Source: Eleginops maclovinus
Taxonomy: Eukaryota; Chordata; Actinopteri; Perciformes; Eleginopidae
Direction: 5' to 3'
Assembly: GCF_036324505.1 (NCBI RefSeq)
Contig: NC_086357.1
Coordinates: 28,566,293-28,630,292, forward strand
DNA length: 64,000 bases
The position numbers and the translations under genes are program-made. The notes under the pieces were generated by a model. The model saw only the letters and a list, made by a program, of their open reading frames with translations, made no database searches and was not told the origin of the DNA. Shown piece by piece: positions 1 through 11,523 of this stretch. Numbering within the stretch: the stretch's first letter is position 1; every line of letters begins with the position of its first letter.

Positions 1-360
1 GCATGTCTAATGAGCGCGCCGCTGAATGCTAAGAGGCCTCGACACCCCCATCCTCCCCCCTGTACCCCCCGATCCTCCCCCTGTACCCCTCTACAGTGGG
101 ACATCCAGGCTGGGTCTTCTCTCGTGTTCAGACCTCCTTCACTGCAGTAAAACTACAGAACAACACACAGTAACTATAACTGATGAGATCTGAGTGAGAG
201 ATGATCGCTGTATTAAACCGGATCAGCAAACCCTCAGAAATGTTCTCTGAACTTTGGTGCTGACATGGTCCAAGCGCTTAGTTCTCAGACCGGCAAGATG
301 GACAGTGAGCTGGCCTTCTCCCTGTTGGACTACAAGTAACATTTATTTATTATCGAATTA

Positions 361-1295
361 GCCCTACACCCATTCATCCACCAATCCCTACATCCCTCCT
401 TTCCATCATCCCTTCATACCTTATCCTTTCACCCCTCATCCCTTTATCCCTTCCCTTCCTACATCCCTTCATCCATCCCTTCCTTCATCCCTTCCCTCAT
501 CCAGACATCTCTTATCCCTTCATCCCTCCCTTCCTACATCCCTTCCTACATCCCTTCCTTCATCCCTTCCCTCATCCAGACATCTCTTATCCCTTCATCC
601 CTCCCTTCCTACATCCCTTCTACTCCTTCCTTCATCCCTTCCCTCATCCAGACATCTCTTATCCCTTCATCCCTCCCTTCCTACATCCCTTCCTACATCC
701 CTTCATCCATCCCTTCCTTCATCCCTTCCCTCATCCAGACATCTCTTATCCCTTCATCCCTCCCTTCCTACATCCCTTCCTACATCCCTTCATCCGTTCC
801 TTCATCCCTTCATCCCTTCCCTCATCCAGACATCTCTTATCCCTTCATTCCTTCATCCCTCCCTTCTTCCAACCCTTCCTCCCCCCCGCCTACATCCCTC
901 CTTTCCTTCATCCTTTATCCCTTCCATCCAACATCCTTTTACCTTTTCATCCCTTGATCCCTACATCCAGACGTATCTTATCCCTTCATCCCTTCATTCC
1001 TTCATCCCTCCCTTCCTACATCCTCCTTCCTCACCTTCCTATCCTTCCTACATCCCTCCTTTCCTTCACCCTTCCTATATCCCTTCATCCTACATCCCTC
1101 CTTTCCTTCACCCTTCCTATATCACTTCATCCTATATCCCTCCTTTCCTTCATCCCTTTATCCCTTCCTCCCTTATCCCTCCCATCCAACATCCTTTTAC
1201 CTTTTCATCCCTTGATCCCTACATCCACACATATCTTATACCTTCATCCCTCTCCTCATTGATCCCTTCATGCCTGAATCCCTTTATCCCTCATC
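361..1295. repeat. Degenerate CATCCCTTCC-type pyrimidine repeat
   Basis: About 930 bp of imperfect CATCCCTTCCTACATCCCTT units, with longer higher-order blocks ending in CATCCAGACATCTCTTATCC repeated at least seven times. The 102-codon ORF inside is low-complexity. Confidence 0.9.
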
Positions 1296-1304
1296 CGTTC
1301 GTTA

Positions 1305-1440
1305 AAGTGATGCCAGAAAACAATATCTCTGCTGGTCAGAAAGGGTTTACTGAGTCCAGAGATATGGAGATGGGGTCAGATGTCTGGTCAGACGGCAGAG
1401 ACAGCTTACGGAGAATAAAGAGGGGATGGATGTCCGGTGG
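1305..1440 (+). mobile_element. Dispersed repeat, copy with GTCAGACGGCAGAGACAGC core
   Basis: AAAGTGATGCCAGAAAACAA, CAGACGGCAGAGACAGCTTA and GGAGAATAAAGAGGGGATGG; a second shorter copy lies at 1,747-1,805. Confidence 0.55.
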
Positions 1441-2251
1441 GTCTGCGGGGGACGAGTGGCAGGCAGCAGGCTGACACTGAGACTGAGATTTCCGATCCTT
1501 TCTTTTACTCTCCTTTTTTCTGGAGAGGAAGTAAAGGAACCGGAGCTCTGGATCTATTTGTTGTTGGAGGTGCGATATCTGACTCAGCAGCTTTCAGACG
1601 TGAAGACACTATTATTTAATGCAGGAGTTTCACCGGAAAGTGGGCGGGGTCTAATTTTGGCAGGAAGTGACGTTATACTATATTTATCTAGAACAACCCT
1701 GGGAATCATAGTTCCAACACTTGGATGTCTTATTTTGAATTAGAGATGGAGCAATGAAGATGGTGTCAAATAGAGCATCAGACGGCAGAGACAGCTTTGT
1801 TTTTACGGAGCTCTGACGTCACATCCGCGACGCCATCTTGTATACCTGCGTCAAGTTCTCGCCAGAATTGATATAGCTTATAAACAAGTTCAGCGCCTCA
1901 GTATCGCCGCATACTAGGGTTTTCTAGAAGAACAATAAACCAACTTTGTAAAAGCTAGAGAATGTTCTTAATTCTTAGCAAGGCTCTACTGAAGTTCACC
2001 AGCAAACCGCAGAGAGCTGAACGTTTCCATTTGTGGTCGAGGAATTCACCAAGAATGATCAGAAGCTGAGTAATAATAAAGGGAGAGGGAACACTGCACA
2101 AAGACCGCTCTGACTTTCAGACTGACTGCATTTCACTGATGAAACCTAACCTTGGAAACACAGGATAAGATCCAAAGAACAGCTGTGACATCTTCTTCTG
2201 TGGTGTTTGTTGTGAATACTGGAACTCCAGACACACACAACACACAGATTA

Positions 2252-2259
2252 ACTACACA

Positions 2260-2329
<70 letters not shown>
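2252..2329. repeat. (CA)n microsatellite
   Basis: About 36 nearly uninterrupted CA dinucleotides. Confidence 0.95.
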
Positions 2330-2331
<2 letters not shown>

Positions 2332-2453
2332 TATACCCCCCCTCCCTCTGAGGGAAACGATGGCAGGCCGCCACATTCCTTAGCGCTGGGGAAACAACGA
2401 ATCACATCACAGGAAGTCAGAGAGGAAGAAGCTGGCTAATGCTTTCCTGTTAA

Positions 2454-2609
<156 letters not shown>

Positions 2610-2710
2610 TTACAGTCCAAACCATAATTACAGGCTGCAGATGTTCTGTAGTTACTGTTTCACTGCAGAAGAAGTTTGGGTCCAACACGAAGAAAAAGAA
2701 TAGTGCCGAG

Positions 2711-5506
2711 TCCTCTACTTTAAAGAGTCCTCTCCTGCTGATGTTCAGGTGTATATCAGTATGTAGTGTCTCTACTTTAAAGAGTCCTCTCCTGCTGATG
2801 TTCAGGTGTATATCAGTATGTAGAGTCTCTACTTTAAAGAGTCCTCTCCTGCTGATGTTCAGGTGTATATCAGTATGTAGTGTCTCTACTTTAAAGAGTC
2901 CTCTCCTGCTGATGTTCAGGTGTATATCAGTATGTAGTGTCTCTACTTTAAAGAGTCCTCTCCTGCTGATGTTCAGGTGTATATCAGTATGTAGTGTCTC
3001 TACTTTAAAGAGTCCTCTCCTGCTGATGTTCAGGTGTATATCAGTATGTAGTGTCTCTACTTTAAAGAGTCCTCTCCTGCTGATGTTCAGGTGTATATCA
3101 GTATGTAGAGTCTCTACTTTAAAGAGTCCTCTCCTGCTGATGTTCAGGTGTATATCAGTATGTAGTGTCTCTACTTTAAAGAGTCCTCTCCTGCTGATGT
3201 TCAGGTGTATATCAGTATGTAGAGTCTCTACTTTAAAGAGTCCTCTCCTGCTGATGTTCAGGTGTATATCAGTATGTAGAGTCTCTACTTTAAAGAGTCC
3301 TCTCCTGCTGATGTTCAGGTGTATATCAGTATGTAGTGTCTCTACTTTAAAGAGTCCTCTCCTGCTGATGTTCAGGTGTATATCAGTATGTAGTGTCTCT
3401 ACTTTAAAGAGTCCTCTCCTGCTGATGTTCAGGTGTATATCAGTATGTAGTGTCTCTACTTTAAAGAGTCCTCTCCTGCTGATGTTCAGGTGTATATCAG
3501 TATGTAGAGTCTCTACTTTAAAGAGTCCTCTCCTGCTGATGTTCAGGTGTATATCAGTATGTAGTGTCTCTACTTTAAAGAGTCCTCTCCTGCTGATGTT
3601 CAGGTGTATATCAGTATGTAGAGTCTCTACTTTAAAGAGTCCTCTCCTGCTGATGTTCAGGTGTATATCAGTATGTAGTGTCTCTACTTTAAAGAGTCCT
3701 CTCCTGCTGATGTTCAGGTGTATATCAGTATGTAGAGTCTCTACTTTAAAGAGTCCTCTCCTGCTGATGTTCAGGTGTATATCAGTATGTAGTGTCTCTA
3801 CTTTAAAGAGTCCTCTCCTGCTGATGTTCAGGTGTATATCAGTATGTAGTGTCTCTACTTTAAAGAGTCCTCTCCTGCTGATGTTCAGGTGTATATCAGT
3901 ATGTAGAGTCTCTACTTTAAAGAGTCCTCTCCTGCTGATGTTCAGGTGTATATCAGTATGTAGAGTCTCTACTTTAAAGAGTCCTCTCCTGCTGATGTTC
4001 AGGTGTATATCAGTATGTAGAGTCTCTACTTTAAAGAGTCCTCTCCTGCTGATGTTCAGGTGTATATCAGTATGTAGTGTCTCTACTTTAAAGAGTCCTC
4101 TCCTGCTGATGTTCAGGTGTATATCAGTATGTAGTGTCTCTACTTTAAAGAGTCCTCTCCTGCTGATGTTCAGGTGTATATCAGTATGTAGTGTCTCTAC
4201 TTTAAAGAGTCCTCTCCTGCTGATGTTCAGGTGTATATCAGTATGTAGAGTCTCTACTTTAAAGAGTCCTCTCCTGCTGATGTTCAGGTGTATATCAGTA
4301 TGTAGTGTCTCTACTTTAAAGAGTCCTCTCCTGCTGATGTTCAGGTGTATATCAGTATGTAGAGTCTCTACTTTAAAGAGTCCTCTCCTGCTGATGTTCA
4401 GGTGTATATCAGTATGTAGAGTCTCTACTTTAAAGAGTCCTCTCCTGCTGATGTTCAGGTGTATATCAGTATGTAGAGTCTCTACTTTAAAGAGTCCTCT
4501 CCTGCTGATGTTCAGGTGTATATCAGTATGTAGTGTCTCTACTTTAAAGAGTCCTCTCCTGCTGATGTTCAGGTGTATATCAGTATGTAGTGTCTCTACT
4601 TTAAAGAGTCCTCTCCTGCTGATGTTCAGGTGTATATCAGTATGTAGAGTCTCTACTTTAAAGAGTCCTCTCCTGCTGATGTTCAGGTGTATATCAGTAT
4701 GTAGAGTCTCTACTTTAAAGAGTCCTCTCCTGCTGATGTTCAGGTGTATATCAGTATGTAGAGTCTCTACTTTAAAGAGTCCTCTCCTGCTGATGTTCAG
4801 GTGTATATCAGTATGTAGTGTCTCTACTTTAAAGAGTCCTCTCCTGCTGATGTTCAGGTGTATATCAGTATGTAGTGTCTCTACTTTAAAGAGTCCTCTC
4901 CTGCTGATGTTCAGGTGTATATCAGTATGTAGAGTCTCTACTTTAAAGAGTCCTCTCCTGCTGATGTTCAGGTGTATATCAGTATGTAGAGTCTCTACTT
5001 TAAAGAGTCCTCTCCTGCTGATGTTCAGGTGTATATCAGTATGTAGAGTCTCTACTTTAAAGAGTCCTCTCCTGCTGATGTTCAGGTGTATATCAGTATG
5101 TAGAGTCTCTACTTTAAAGAGTCCTCTCCTGCTGATGTTCAGGTGTATATCAGTATGTAGAGTCTCTACTTTAAAGAGTCCTCTCCTGCTGATGTTCAGG
5201 TGTATATCAGTATGTAGTGTCTCTACTTTAAAGAGTCCTCTCCTGCTGATGTTCAGGTGTATATCAGTATGTAGAGTCTCTACTTTAAAGAGTCCTCTCC
5301 TGCTGATGTTCAGGTGTATATCAGTATGTAGAGTCTCTACTTTAAAGAGTCCTCTCCTGCTGATGTTCAGGTGTATATCAGTATGTAGTGTCTCTACTTT
5401 AAAGAGTCCTCTCCTGCTGATGTTCAGGTGTATATCAGTATGTAGTGTCTCTACTTTAAAGAGTCCTCTCCTGCTGATGTTCAGGTGTATATCAGTATGT
5501 AGTGTC
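2711..5506 (+). repeat. 57-bp minisatellite array 1 (about 49 copies)
   Basis: Near-perfect tandem units of 57 bp containing ATGTTCAGGTGTATATCAGT and TCTACTTTAAAGAGTCCTCT. The only frequent variant is T/A at one site (TAGTGTC versus TAGAGTC), in an irregular order. Because 57 is divisible by 3 and the unit lacks a stop in one frame, it creates a 929-codon pseudo-ORF that is not a gene. The 3' flank (5,511-5,640) is shared with other dispersed copies. Confidence 0.97.
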
Positions 5507-5510
5507 CTTA

Positions 5511-5640
5511 GGACATGTCTGATTGGTTAGCTGGCCGGCTCTGTTGTGATTGATCAACCGCTTAGAGATGTCCCGCCCCTAAGCCTACAATGCGTTGGAG
5601 CGCTAGCCAATAGGAGTGTGAGTGTTCCATAGTGATGTCA
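5511..5640 (+). mobile_element. Copy of the shared element flank after array 1
   Basis: GATTGGTTAGCTGGCCGGCT, GATTGATCAACCGCTTAGAG and ATGTCCCGCCCCTAAGCC align with 55,245-55,320. About 80 bp present in the 55-kb copy, between GGACATGTCT and GATTGG, are missing here. Confidence 0.65.
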
Positions 5641-6480
5641 TTATGTTTCGGAACTTCAAGATTTTGTCCTTTGCAGACCTTTAACATGCACTACAACAGA
5701 CTACAGGAAAGGGAGAACCCAGAAAAAACGCATACAAATGTGTATGCTCCTGTAGTGGTCTTCAGTTCTTCTGTGTGTGTGAGTCTGTAGTGGTCCTGCT
5801 CTTCAGTTCTTCGGTGTGTGTGGGTCTGTAGTGATTCAGTTTTTAGGATTCCCCCCCCTTCGGTTCCCTCGGTGGTCATGGTGACGCTCAGCTATGCAGA
5901 GTCTGAATACAGTCAGTGGAGGAAAGAGGCCTTTGTTACCCACAACCCCTTTCACCTCCCCCCTTCAGCGGCTCCTCATCTGAGCTCCACTTTCAGACTC
6001 TTGAAACCAACCGTGGACTGGTATCCCAAAACCAGTATTCCATTAAACAGTATCCACATATTCCCATTAAATCTCCAGTACATCACCAGTTAGAGTTCTA
6101 AAACCATGTTTGTTCCCATCATACTCCCAGTATATTCCCAATATATCCAGTATATTCCCAATATATCCAGTATATGCCCTCATGTCAACATTATGTCCCA
6201 AGCTTCGAGTTCTAAAAACCTGTTCTCTAATCCCAGTGTTCCCACTATATGATCTTTGATCATGTATCACTAAGGTCTATATATTGGAATTTTGGGAATA
6301 CTTTTATTCCCAAAACTCCAGTGTGTTTCCATTACAACCTTCCTTGTATTTCCAGTATAATCCCATTCTATACTGGAGGTCTTTATTTTACAGTTAGTTT
6401 TATTTATTCCCAATATATCCAACACATTCCCATTATGTCCCATATGTTCCCATTACAGTATATCCTGCAGATTCACATTA
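5640..6480. other. Non-coding interval
   Basis: No gene seen. It contains short TGTAGTGGTC..TTCAGTTCTTC duplications (5,750-5,830) and, from 6,020, a degenerate ATATCCAGTATATTCCCA repeat. Confidence 0.6.
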
Positions 6481-6712
6481 AAGGGCGGTGCTGGCAAAGT
6501 CCATAGGGACTTGACCTGGGAACTGGAAGGTCACCAGTTCAAGTCCCGAAAGACCAAGTGCTACCGTGGTGTCCCTGAGCAAGGCACCGTTCCCTACACC
6601 TCTCCCCGGGTGCCGCAGACATGGCAGCCCACTGCTCCCAACACTAGATGGGTCAAATGCAGAGTTCTCCAATTTCCCCACGGGGATTAATAAAAGTACA
6701 TCTTTGTTTTTC
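6480..6712 (+). mobile_element. tRNA-derived SINE
   Basis: A tRNA-like head with box-B-like GGTCACCAGTTCAAGTCC is followed by the fish SINE body TGAGCAAGGCACCGTTCCCT, ACTGCTCCCAACACTAGATG and CCCCACGGGGATTAATAAAA. It is inserted in a degenerate CCAGTATATTCCCA repeat (6,020-6,480 and 6,720-6,790). A reverse copy is at 13.6 kb. Confidence 0.85.
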
Positions 6713-7261
6713 TTTTAAAATGACTAAATGTTCCCGTTATAGCAAAATATGTCCATTATAATCCCAGTGTATTTCCAGTGTTCCCAGTTTGACCAGCAGC
6801 CCTGAAACAATGGGGCCGCCTGGACAGGAAGTGAGGTCACAGTGCAGAAATCCCACAGTGGGGCTTCCCACAATGCACCTCTCTGAGCTCCTGTGTCGCC
6901 ACAGATAAAACATCATCGGCGCTCCGAGGTGTGATAAACACTTCCTGTCCTGAAGCGGAAACACGCTGTTATGTTCTGGAAGTCAGAGCGGCTTGCAGGA
7001 ATGCCCGCTGATGACTCACAGCGTTAGCTCGTCATGCTAAGTACCCCCATCCGTCTGATGGGGGTAAACATGTGTCTCGTTTAGGAGAATCTGCATCTGA
7101 TTGTGTAGCATGTGTCATCGTCATCAAGGTGCACCATGACTCTCCTCCTACATCGTGTTCACTAAGCAAACGTCTGACGGGGCTAACGCTCACTACACAA
7201 TACATGAAGCAATCCCATTAGACATGTGATGCCTAAGCTAGCTGTTGTCAGCACTGTTTGT

Positions 7262-7440
7262 TAGCAACTAAGGGAGGCTGTGGCTCAGTGGGATGGTGCG
7301 TTGATCTTCGGATCAGTGGAGCATGAGTTCAATCCCACTGCAGTCAGCATGGCACCCTGGGCGAGACACTTCACCCTCCTGTGGGGATTGTCCGCAGTAC
7401 TGAGTACTGTCTAACAAGTGACATGTGATGTGATGCTATG
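7262..7440 (+). mobile_element. tRNA-derived SINE (third family)
   Basis: GAGGCTGTGGCTCAGTGG (box A) and GAGTTCAATCCCACTGC (box B), then CACCCTGGGCGAGACACTTC. The tail is not a clear simple repeat. Confidence 0.75.
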
Positions 7441-8270
7441 TGACCCTCTTCATAGTTTCCGAGCTATGCAACGTCCTCACAGATATTGTTCTTTATTTGG
7501 TTGTTGAGGTCGTCGTCCGGCATCATCGTGATGAAACACCAAGGTGATAAAATGTGGCCCGTTTCTAACCGAAGCTCAAAGCTACATTTCCTGCAACATA
7601 ACAGATATTTGTAAGACATTAGCGACACTGAATGTTAGCTAGTGCCACGTTAGCATATGGATGGTATCTCACCAGTGCAGGACAGAAATCGCTCTTCATG
7701 TGTTTGTTGTCACAGCTTTGTTTATTCGCCATATTTCGACCCCGAGAATCGTCCCAGAAACAAACAGTCGTTGCTCTGCTTTTCTACGTTACGTATTTGT
7801 CGTTGCTGCTATTTTGACTTCTAAATGAGCTGGAACGACTTCATCAGAGTTCATGTTTAACCTCCAGCTCTTCTTCTTCTCCTCCACCTGCATCCCCCCC
7901 ATAACCCCCTGCTGACCCCTAATGATGGGGTCAGAGGTCAGACTCAATATTGGGGCCGGGAGGATCAGCTGGTGATTTCCCACCATGGAAACAAAAGGAG
8001 AGATATTTGTATTTATATCCACATGTGATTATAATAACTGTGTTTCCAGTTATTTAGTTTACACATTTAAATCAGTAAAAGTCAGATTTACTTTTGGCAT
8101 TTTTATAATCACACATCTTTATTTGGTTTCATTGATTGTTTTTTCAAACTGTTTTTATTTGTTGATACTCTTATTCTCATTCATTTCTAATTTGCTATTC
8201 TCTCTTTTGAAACACATGAATCTGTGAAATGATCATTTCTTTATTTTCATGTTTAAATTGTACATACAAT

Positions 8271-8469
8271 TCTTCTTCTTCCTCTTCTTCCTCTTCTTCT
8301 TCCTCTTCTTCTTCCTCTTCTTCTTCCTCTTCCTCTTCTTCTTCCTCTTCCTCTTCTTCTTCCTCTTCTTCTTCCTCTTCTTCTTCCTCTTCTTCCTCTT
8401 CTTCTTCCTCTTCTTCTTCCTCTTCTTCTTCCTCTTCTTCTTCCTCTTCTTCTTCCTCTTCCTCTTCTT
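8271..8469. repeat. TTCTTCCTC polypyrimidine repeat
   Basis: About 200 bp of TTCTTCCTC(TTC) units, pure pyrimidine on the + strand. It lies about 180 bp upstream of the candidate s1pr1 first exon. Poly-Ser and poly-Phe/Leu ORFs here are artefacts. Confidence 0.95.
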
Positions 8470-8590
8470 TTATTTTATTTTATTTTTTTGAGCTGCTTAG
8501 TTTCCACTGAGAATAAAGGACCAAAAATACAAAGAGGAGAACAGGAGGAGCATCTTCATCCTCTTCATCCTCAGAGAGAGAGCGGGAGAG

Positions 8591-8610
8591 TGTGTGCGTG
8601 TGTGCGTGTG

Positions 8611-8655
<45 letters not shown>
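8591..8655. repeat. (TG)n microsatellite upstream of s1pr1
   Basis: TG/TGCG dinucleotide run directly before the candidate first exon. Confidence 0.93.
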
Positions 8656-8657
<2 letters not shown>

Positions 8658-8708
8658 CTCTCAGGCTGCTCTCTCTGTCGGACTCTTTTCCTCCGGACTC
8701 TCACTGAA
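8650..8708 (+). other. s1pr1: Candidate non-coding first exon of s1pr1
   Basis: After a TG tract the sequence becomes GC/CT-rich and ends in a consensus-like donor (GAAG/gtaaaa, gt at 8,709). This lies 1.36 kb upstream of the ctgcag acceptor that precedes the coding exon (exon start 10,074). S1PR1 genes usually have a 5' non-coding exon followed by one coding exon, so this is the best candidate. The 5' end is unknown. Inferred from splice signals and family gene structure only. Confidence 0.4.
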
Positions 8709-10073
8709 GGTAAAAACTCTTTCATTTCAAATCAAATCTGATTTTATTTCCACTAAACTTCATTCCGCTTCTACAGACACGCGCGCGTTGCTTTAGATGT
8801 ATTTCAATAAAGTGTATTGGCAGTTGTTTCCTCCTGCTGATCCGCGAGACGTTTGATGAAAGAAATCCGGTTTTTAACGGAGATTAAAAAACACGGGAAC
8901 GGTTTTTTAAAACGGTCACAAACACGAGCTGTAGAACAGATGTTTGTTGCTGATGAAGGGACGTCGTTTATTCCAGTCTGCTGAATAAAATCTGAATTAT
9001 TGAAGAATATACTCGTTAATTAGAACCAATCAGTGATCGATGTGTTATTGCACATGATATGGATGACACATTTTAAACACGTGTTCCCGTGAGCAAGGGA
9101 TGTTGCTGAGTTTTGGGAAGAGAATGAATTTGCTGAATGTCGAGATCTGTATTTTATGGATGGTGTATTCCTGCAGCCCTTAAAGTGACCTTAAACTTAG
9201 AGTACAACGACTATGAAATAAAGATGAGTGTTTGTCTGTAAATATGTAATAACTGATCAAAGCTTTGAAGGGGTTTAAATAAAGACAGACGGTTTATCAT
9301 TCACCCTTAAAGTGGATGGGAGTGACTTTAGGGACATTTCCTTGATTAAATCATGTTTGAGACTCAGGGTTTATTACCCTGCTTTATTTCAGCAGGTTGA
9401 GCACTTAAAGTACCTCACATGTAATAAACTGAAATAGAAGTGTAAGTTCTACAGATTTAAGGAACATTTTGTGGATAAAGAAATCTGCTTTAGAGCTTGA
9501 ATGTGTTTTTACTGAGCCTCCAGCAAGGCTTCTTTAGTCCGACTCTCAGTCACTGAATATAATCAATGACCTCCTCAATCACTCGAAGTTCTATTTGTAC
9601 TCTCTATATATAAACCAAAGCTACAAACATCTAGGCCTACATATTCAAGGGACAATCTTCGTGACAAAAAGGAGTTTTTGTGAGGTTTTATTGAGTCTTG
9701 AGTGTCTTTCTTCTTAAAGTGAATTAAACTTGTGTGGCTGCATCTAAAGTAAAACACAGACTTACAGAAAGAGGAGTGCTTCAAAGATAACGAGCTGAGA
9801 GGAGGCCGGTTATAGACCTTCATCTGCTGTCAAAGTTTCAGTAGCTCCTGAGTGACTGAGGGATATTTAAAGTGTAAATCCTATAGTTAAGGGACTCTGT
9901 TTCAACAGCGACGATGTTTCCTCACTAACGAGCTCATAAATACATTTCACTGGACCTCTGAAGAGAATTAAACCTTAAGCAACTCATCTGATCGGCTCCC
10001 AGGTTTTCAGGATGTTCGATAACTTTTAATAACGTTTTCTTGTGGTGCCCCCCCCCCCCCCCCCCCCCTGCAG
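8709..10073 (+). other. s1pr1: Probable intron 1 of s1pr1
   Basis: AT-rich sequence without repeats or ORFs, closing with a 21-nt C homopolymer directly before the ctgcag acceptor. Contains no recognisable gene. Confidence 0.4.
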
Positions 10074-10184
10074 GACGATGCCCCCCCCCAGCCCCCGGCC
10101 TCTTCTTCAGGATGACCTGCTGTGATGAAGGCTGAAGTGTGAGGACTCGGCGCCCCCCGCTGGACCCCCGCTGCTCTGCAGGCC

Positions 10185-11306
10185 ATGGCTGAGCCCAGCT
10201 ACTCCGACCTGATCGCCACACACTACAACTTCACCGGGAAGTACCGCAAGCCGCAGCAGAACTCGGGCCTGAAGGCGGACTCCGTGGTCTTCATCATCGT
10301 GTGCTGCTTCATCATCCTGGAGAACATCCTTGTGCTCACCACCATCTGGAGGACCAAGAAGTTCCACAAGCCCATGTACTACTTCATCGGGAACCTGGCG
10401 CTGTCCGACCTGCTGGCCGGTGTCGTCTACACCGCCAACATCCTGCTGTCCGGCGCCAACACCTACAAGCTGACGCCCACGCAGTGGTTCTGCAGGGAGG
10501 GCAGCATGTTCGTGGCGCTGGCGGCGTCCGTCTTCAGCCTGCTGGCCATCGCCATCGAGCGCCACCTCACCATGCTGAAGATGAAGCTGCACAACAACGG
10601 GAACACGTGCCGCGTCTTCCTGCTGATCAGCACCGTGTGGATGATCGCGGCGGTGCTGGGCGGCCTGCCGCTGATGGGCTGGAACTGCATCAACAGCATG
10701 ACGCGCTGCTCCACCGTGCTGCCGCTCTACCACAAGACCTACATCCTGTTCTGCACCACCGTCTTCAGCATCCTGCTCCTGGCCATCGTGGTGCTGTACG
10801 CCCGCATCTACGCCCTGGTGCGAACGCGCAGCCGCAAACTCGTCTTCCGCAAGGTGTCCAACGGCCGGGGCAACGCCGGCGCCAACATCAAGAGCTCGGA
10901 GAAGTCGATGGCGCTGCTGAAGACCGTGATCATCGTGCTGAGCTGCTTCATCGCCTGCTGGGCGCCGCTCTTCATCCTGCTGCTGCTGGACGCCGCCTGT
11001 GAGACCCTCAGTTGCCCCATCCTCTACAAGGCCGAGTGGTTCCTGGCGCTCGCCGTCCTCAACTCCGCCATGAACCCGCTCATCTACACGCTGACCAGCA
11101 ACGAGATGCGCCGCGCCTTCCTCAAAACGCTGCTGTGCTGCACCGCCTGCCTCCGGCCCAAGTCCAAGTTCACCGGTCCGATCATGGGGGTGGAGTTCAG
11201 CCGCAGCAAATCGGATAACTCCTCCCACCCCAACAAGGACGAGGCCGAGTACTCGCCGAGGGGCACGACAGCGGCGTCCTCGGGGAACGTCACCTCATCG
11301 TCTTAA
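10185..11306 (+). CDS. s1pr1: Sphingosine-1-phosphate receptor 1 (single coding exon)
   Basis: A 373-aa rhodopsin-class GPCR for sphingosine 1-phosphate. In vertebrates S1PR1 acts through Gi at the plasma membrane in endothelium and lymphocytes. Seven hydrophobic segments run from about residue 33 to 303. Visible family marks: N-terminal sequon NFTGK (residue 15), the Arg-Glu pair 104-105 that contacts the lipid head group in human S1PR1, ERH (125-127) in place of DRY, ECL2 cysteines 168/175, ECL3 cysteines 272/277, CWAP (258-261) and NPLIY (297-301). A cysteine cluster at 318-322 is a probable palmitoylation site. The tail [11 protein letters not shown] and the terminus GNVTSSS match S1PR1 rather than S1PR2-5. 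The start ATG has a GCCATGG context 111 nt after a ctgcag acceptor at 10,073; coding in one exon is normal for S1PRs. Human S1PR1 is 382 aa. Odd: Cys103 replaces the Leu that precedes the Arg-Glu pair in human. Family certain; subtype fairly sure. Confidence 0.95.
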   Translation: MAEPSYSDLIATHYNFTGKYRKPQQNSGLKADSVVFIIVCCFIILENILVLTTIWRTKKFHKPMYYFIGNLALSDLLAGVVYTANILLSGANTYKLTPTQWFCREGSMFVALAASVFSLLAIAIERHLTMLKMKLHNNGNTCRVFLLISTVWMIAAVLGGLPLMGWNCINSMTRCSTVLPLYHKTYILFCTTVFSILLLAIVVLYARIYALVRTRSRKLVFRKVSNGRGNAGANIKSSEKSMALLKTVIIVLSCFIACWAPLFILLLLDAACETLSCPILYKAEWFLALAVLNSAMNPLIYTLTSNEMRRAFLKTLLCCTACLRPKSKFTGPIMGVEFSRSKSDNSSHPNKDEAEYSPRGTTAASSGNVTSSS

Positions 11307-11523
11307 GCAGGTCGTAGAGTTTGTGTTTCTGAACAGCGCCCAGCGGCGCCGCCACAGACCTGAACCTCCAGCACTTAGAGAGACTTTCAGACTGGTGAGC
11401 CTGCGAGACTCAGAGAGAGGCAGCTGCACTTTTTAAGAAGCTCACGCCGGAAATAGTCCTCCACGCAGCTGCGGGACGATCAGCTTCATGTGGATCCTGG
11501 AGGTTCAGAACATGAAGAAGGTT

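Noticed and set aside
2741..5530. 929-codon open frame of a 19-residue repeat (and 494 and 388 codons in arrays 2 and 3)
   Set aside because: The 57-bp unit is divisible by three and stop-free in one frame; arrays lie in intergenic or intronic DNA and in both orientations. No independent coding signal.
10107..11228. 373-codon ORF antisense to s1pr1
   Set aside because: A shadow of GC-rich third-position codon use in the receptor gene; composition is Gly/Gln/Val/Asp low-complexity.
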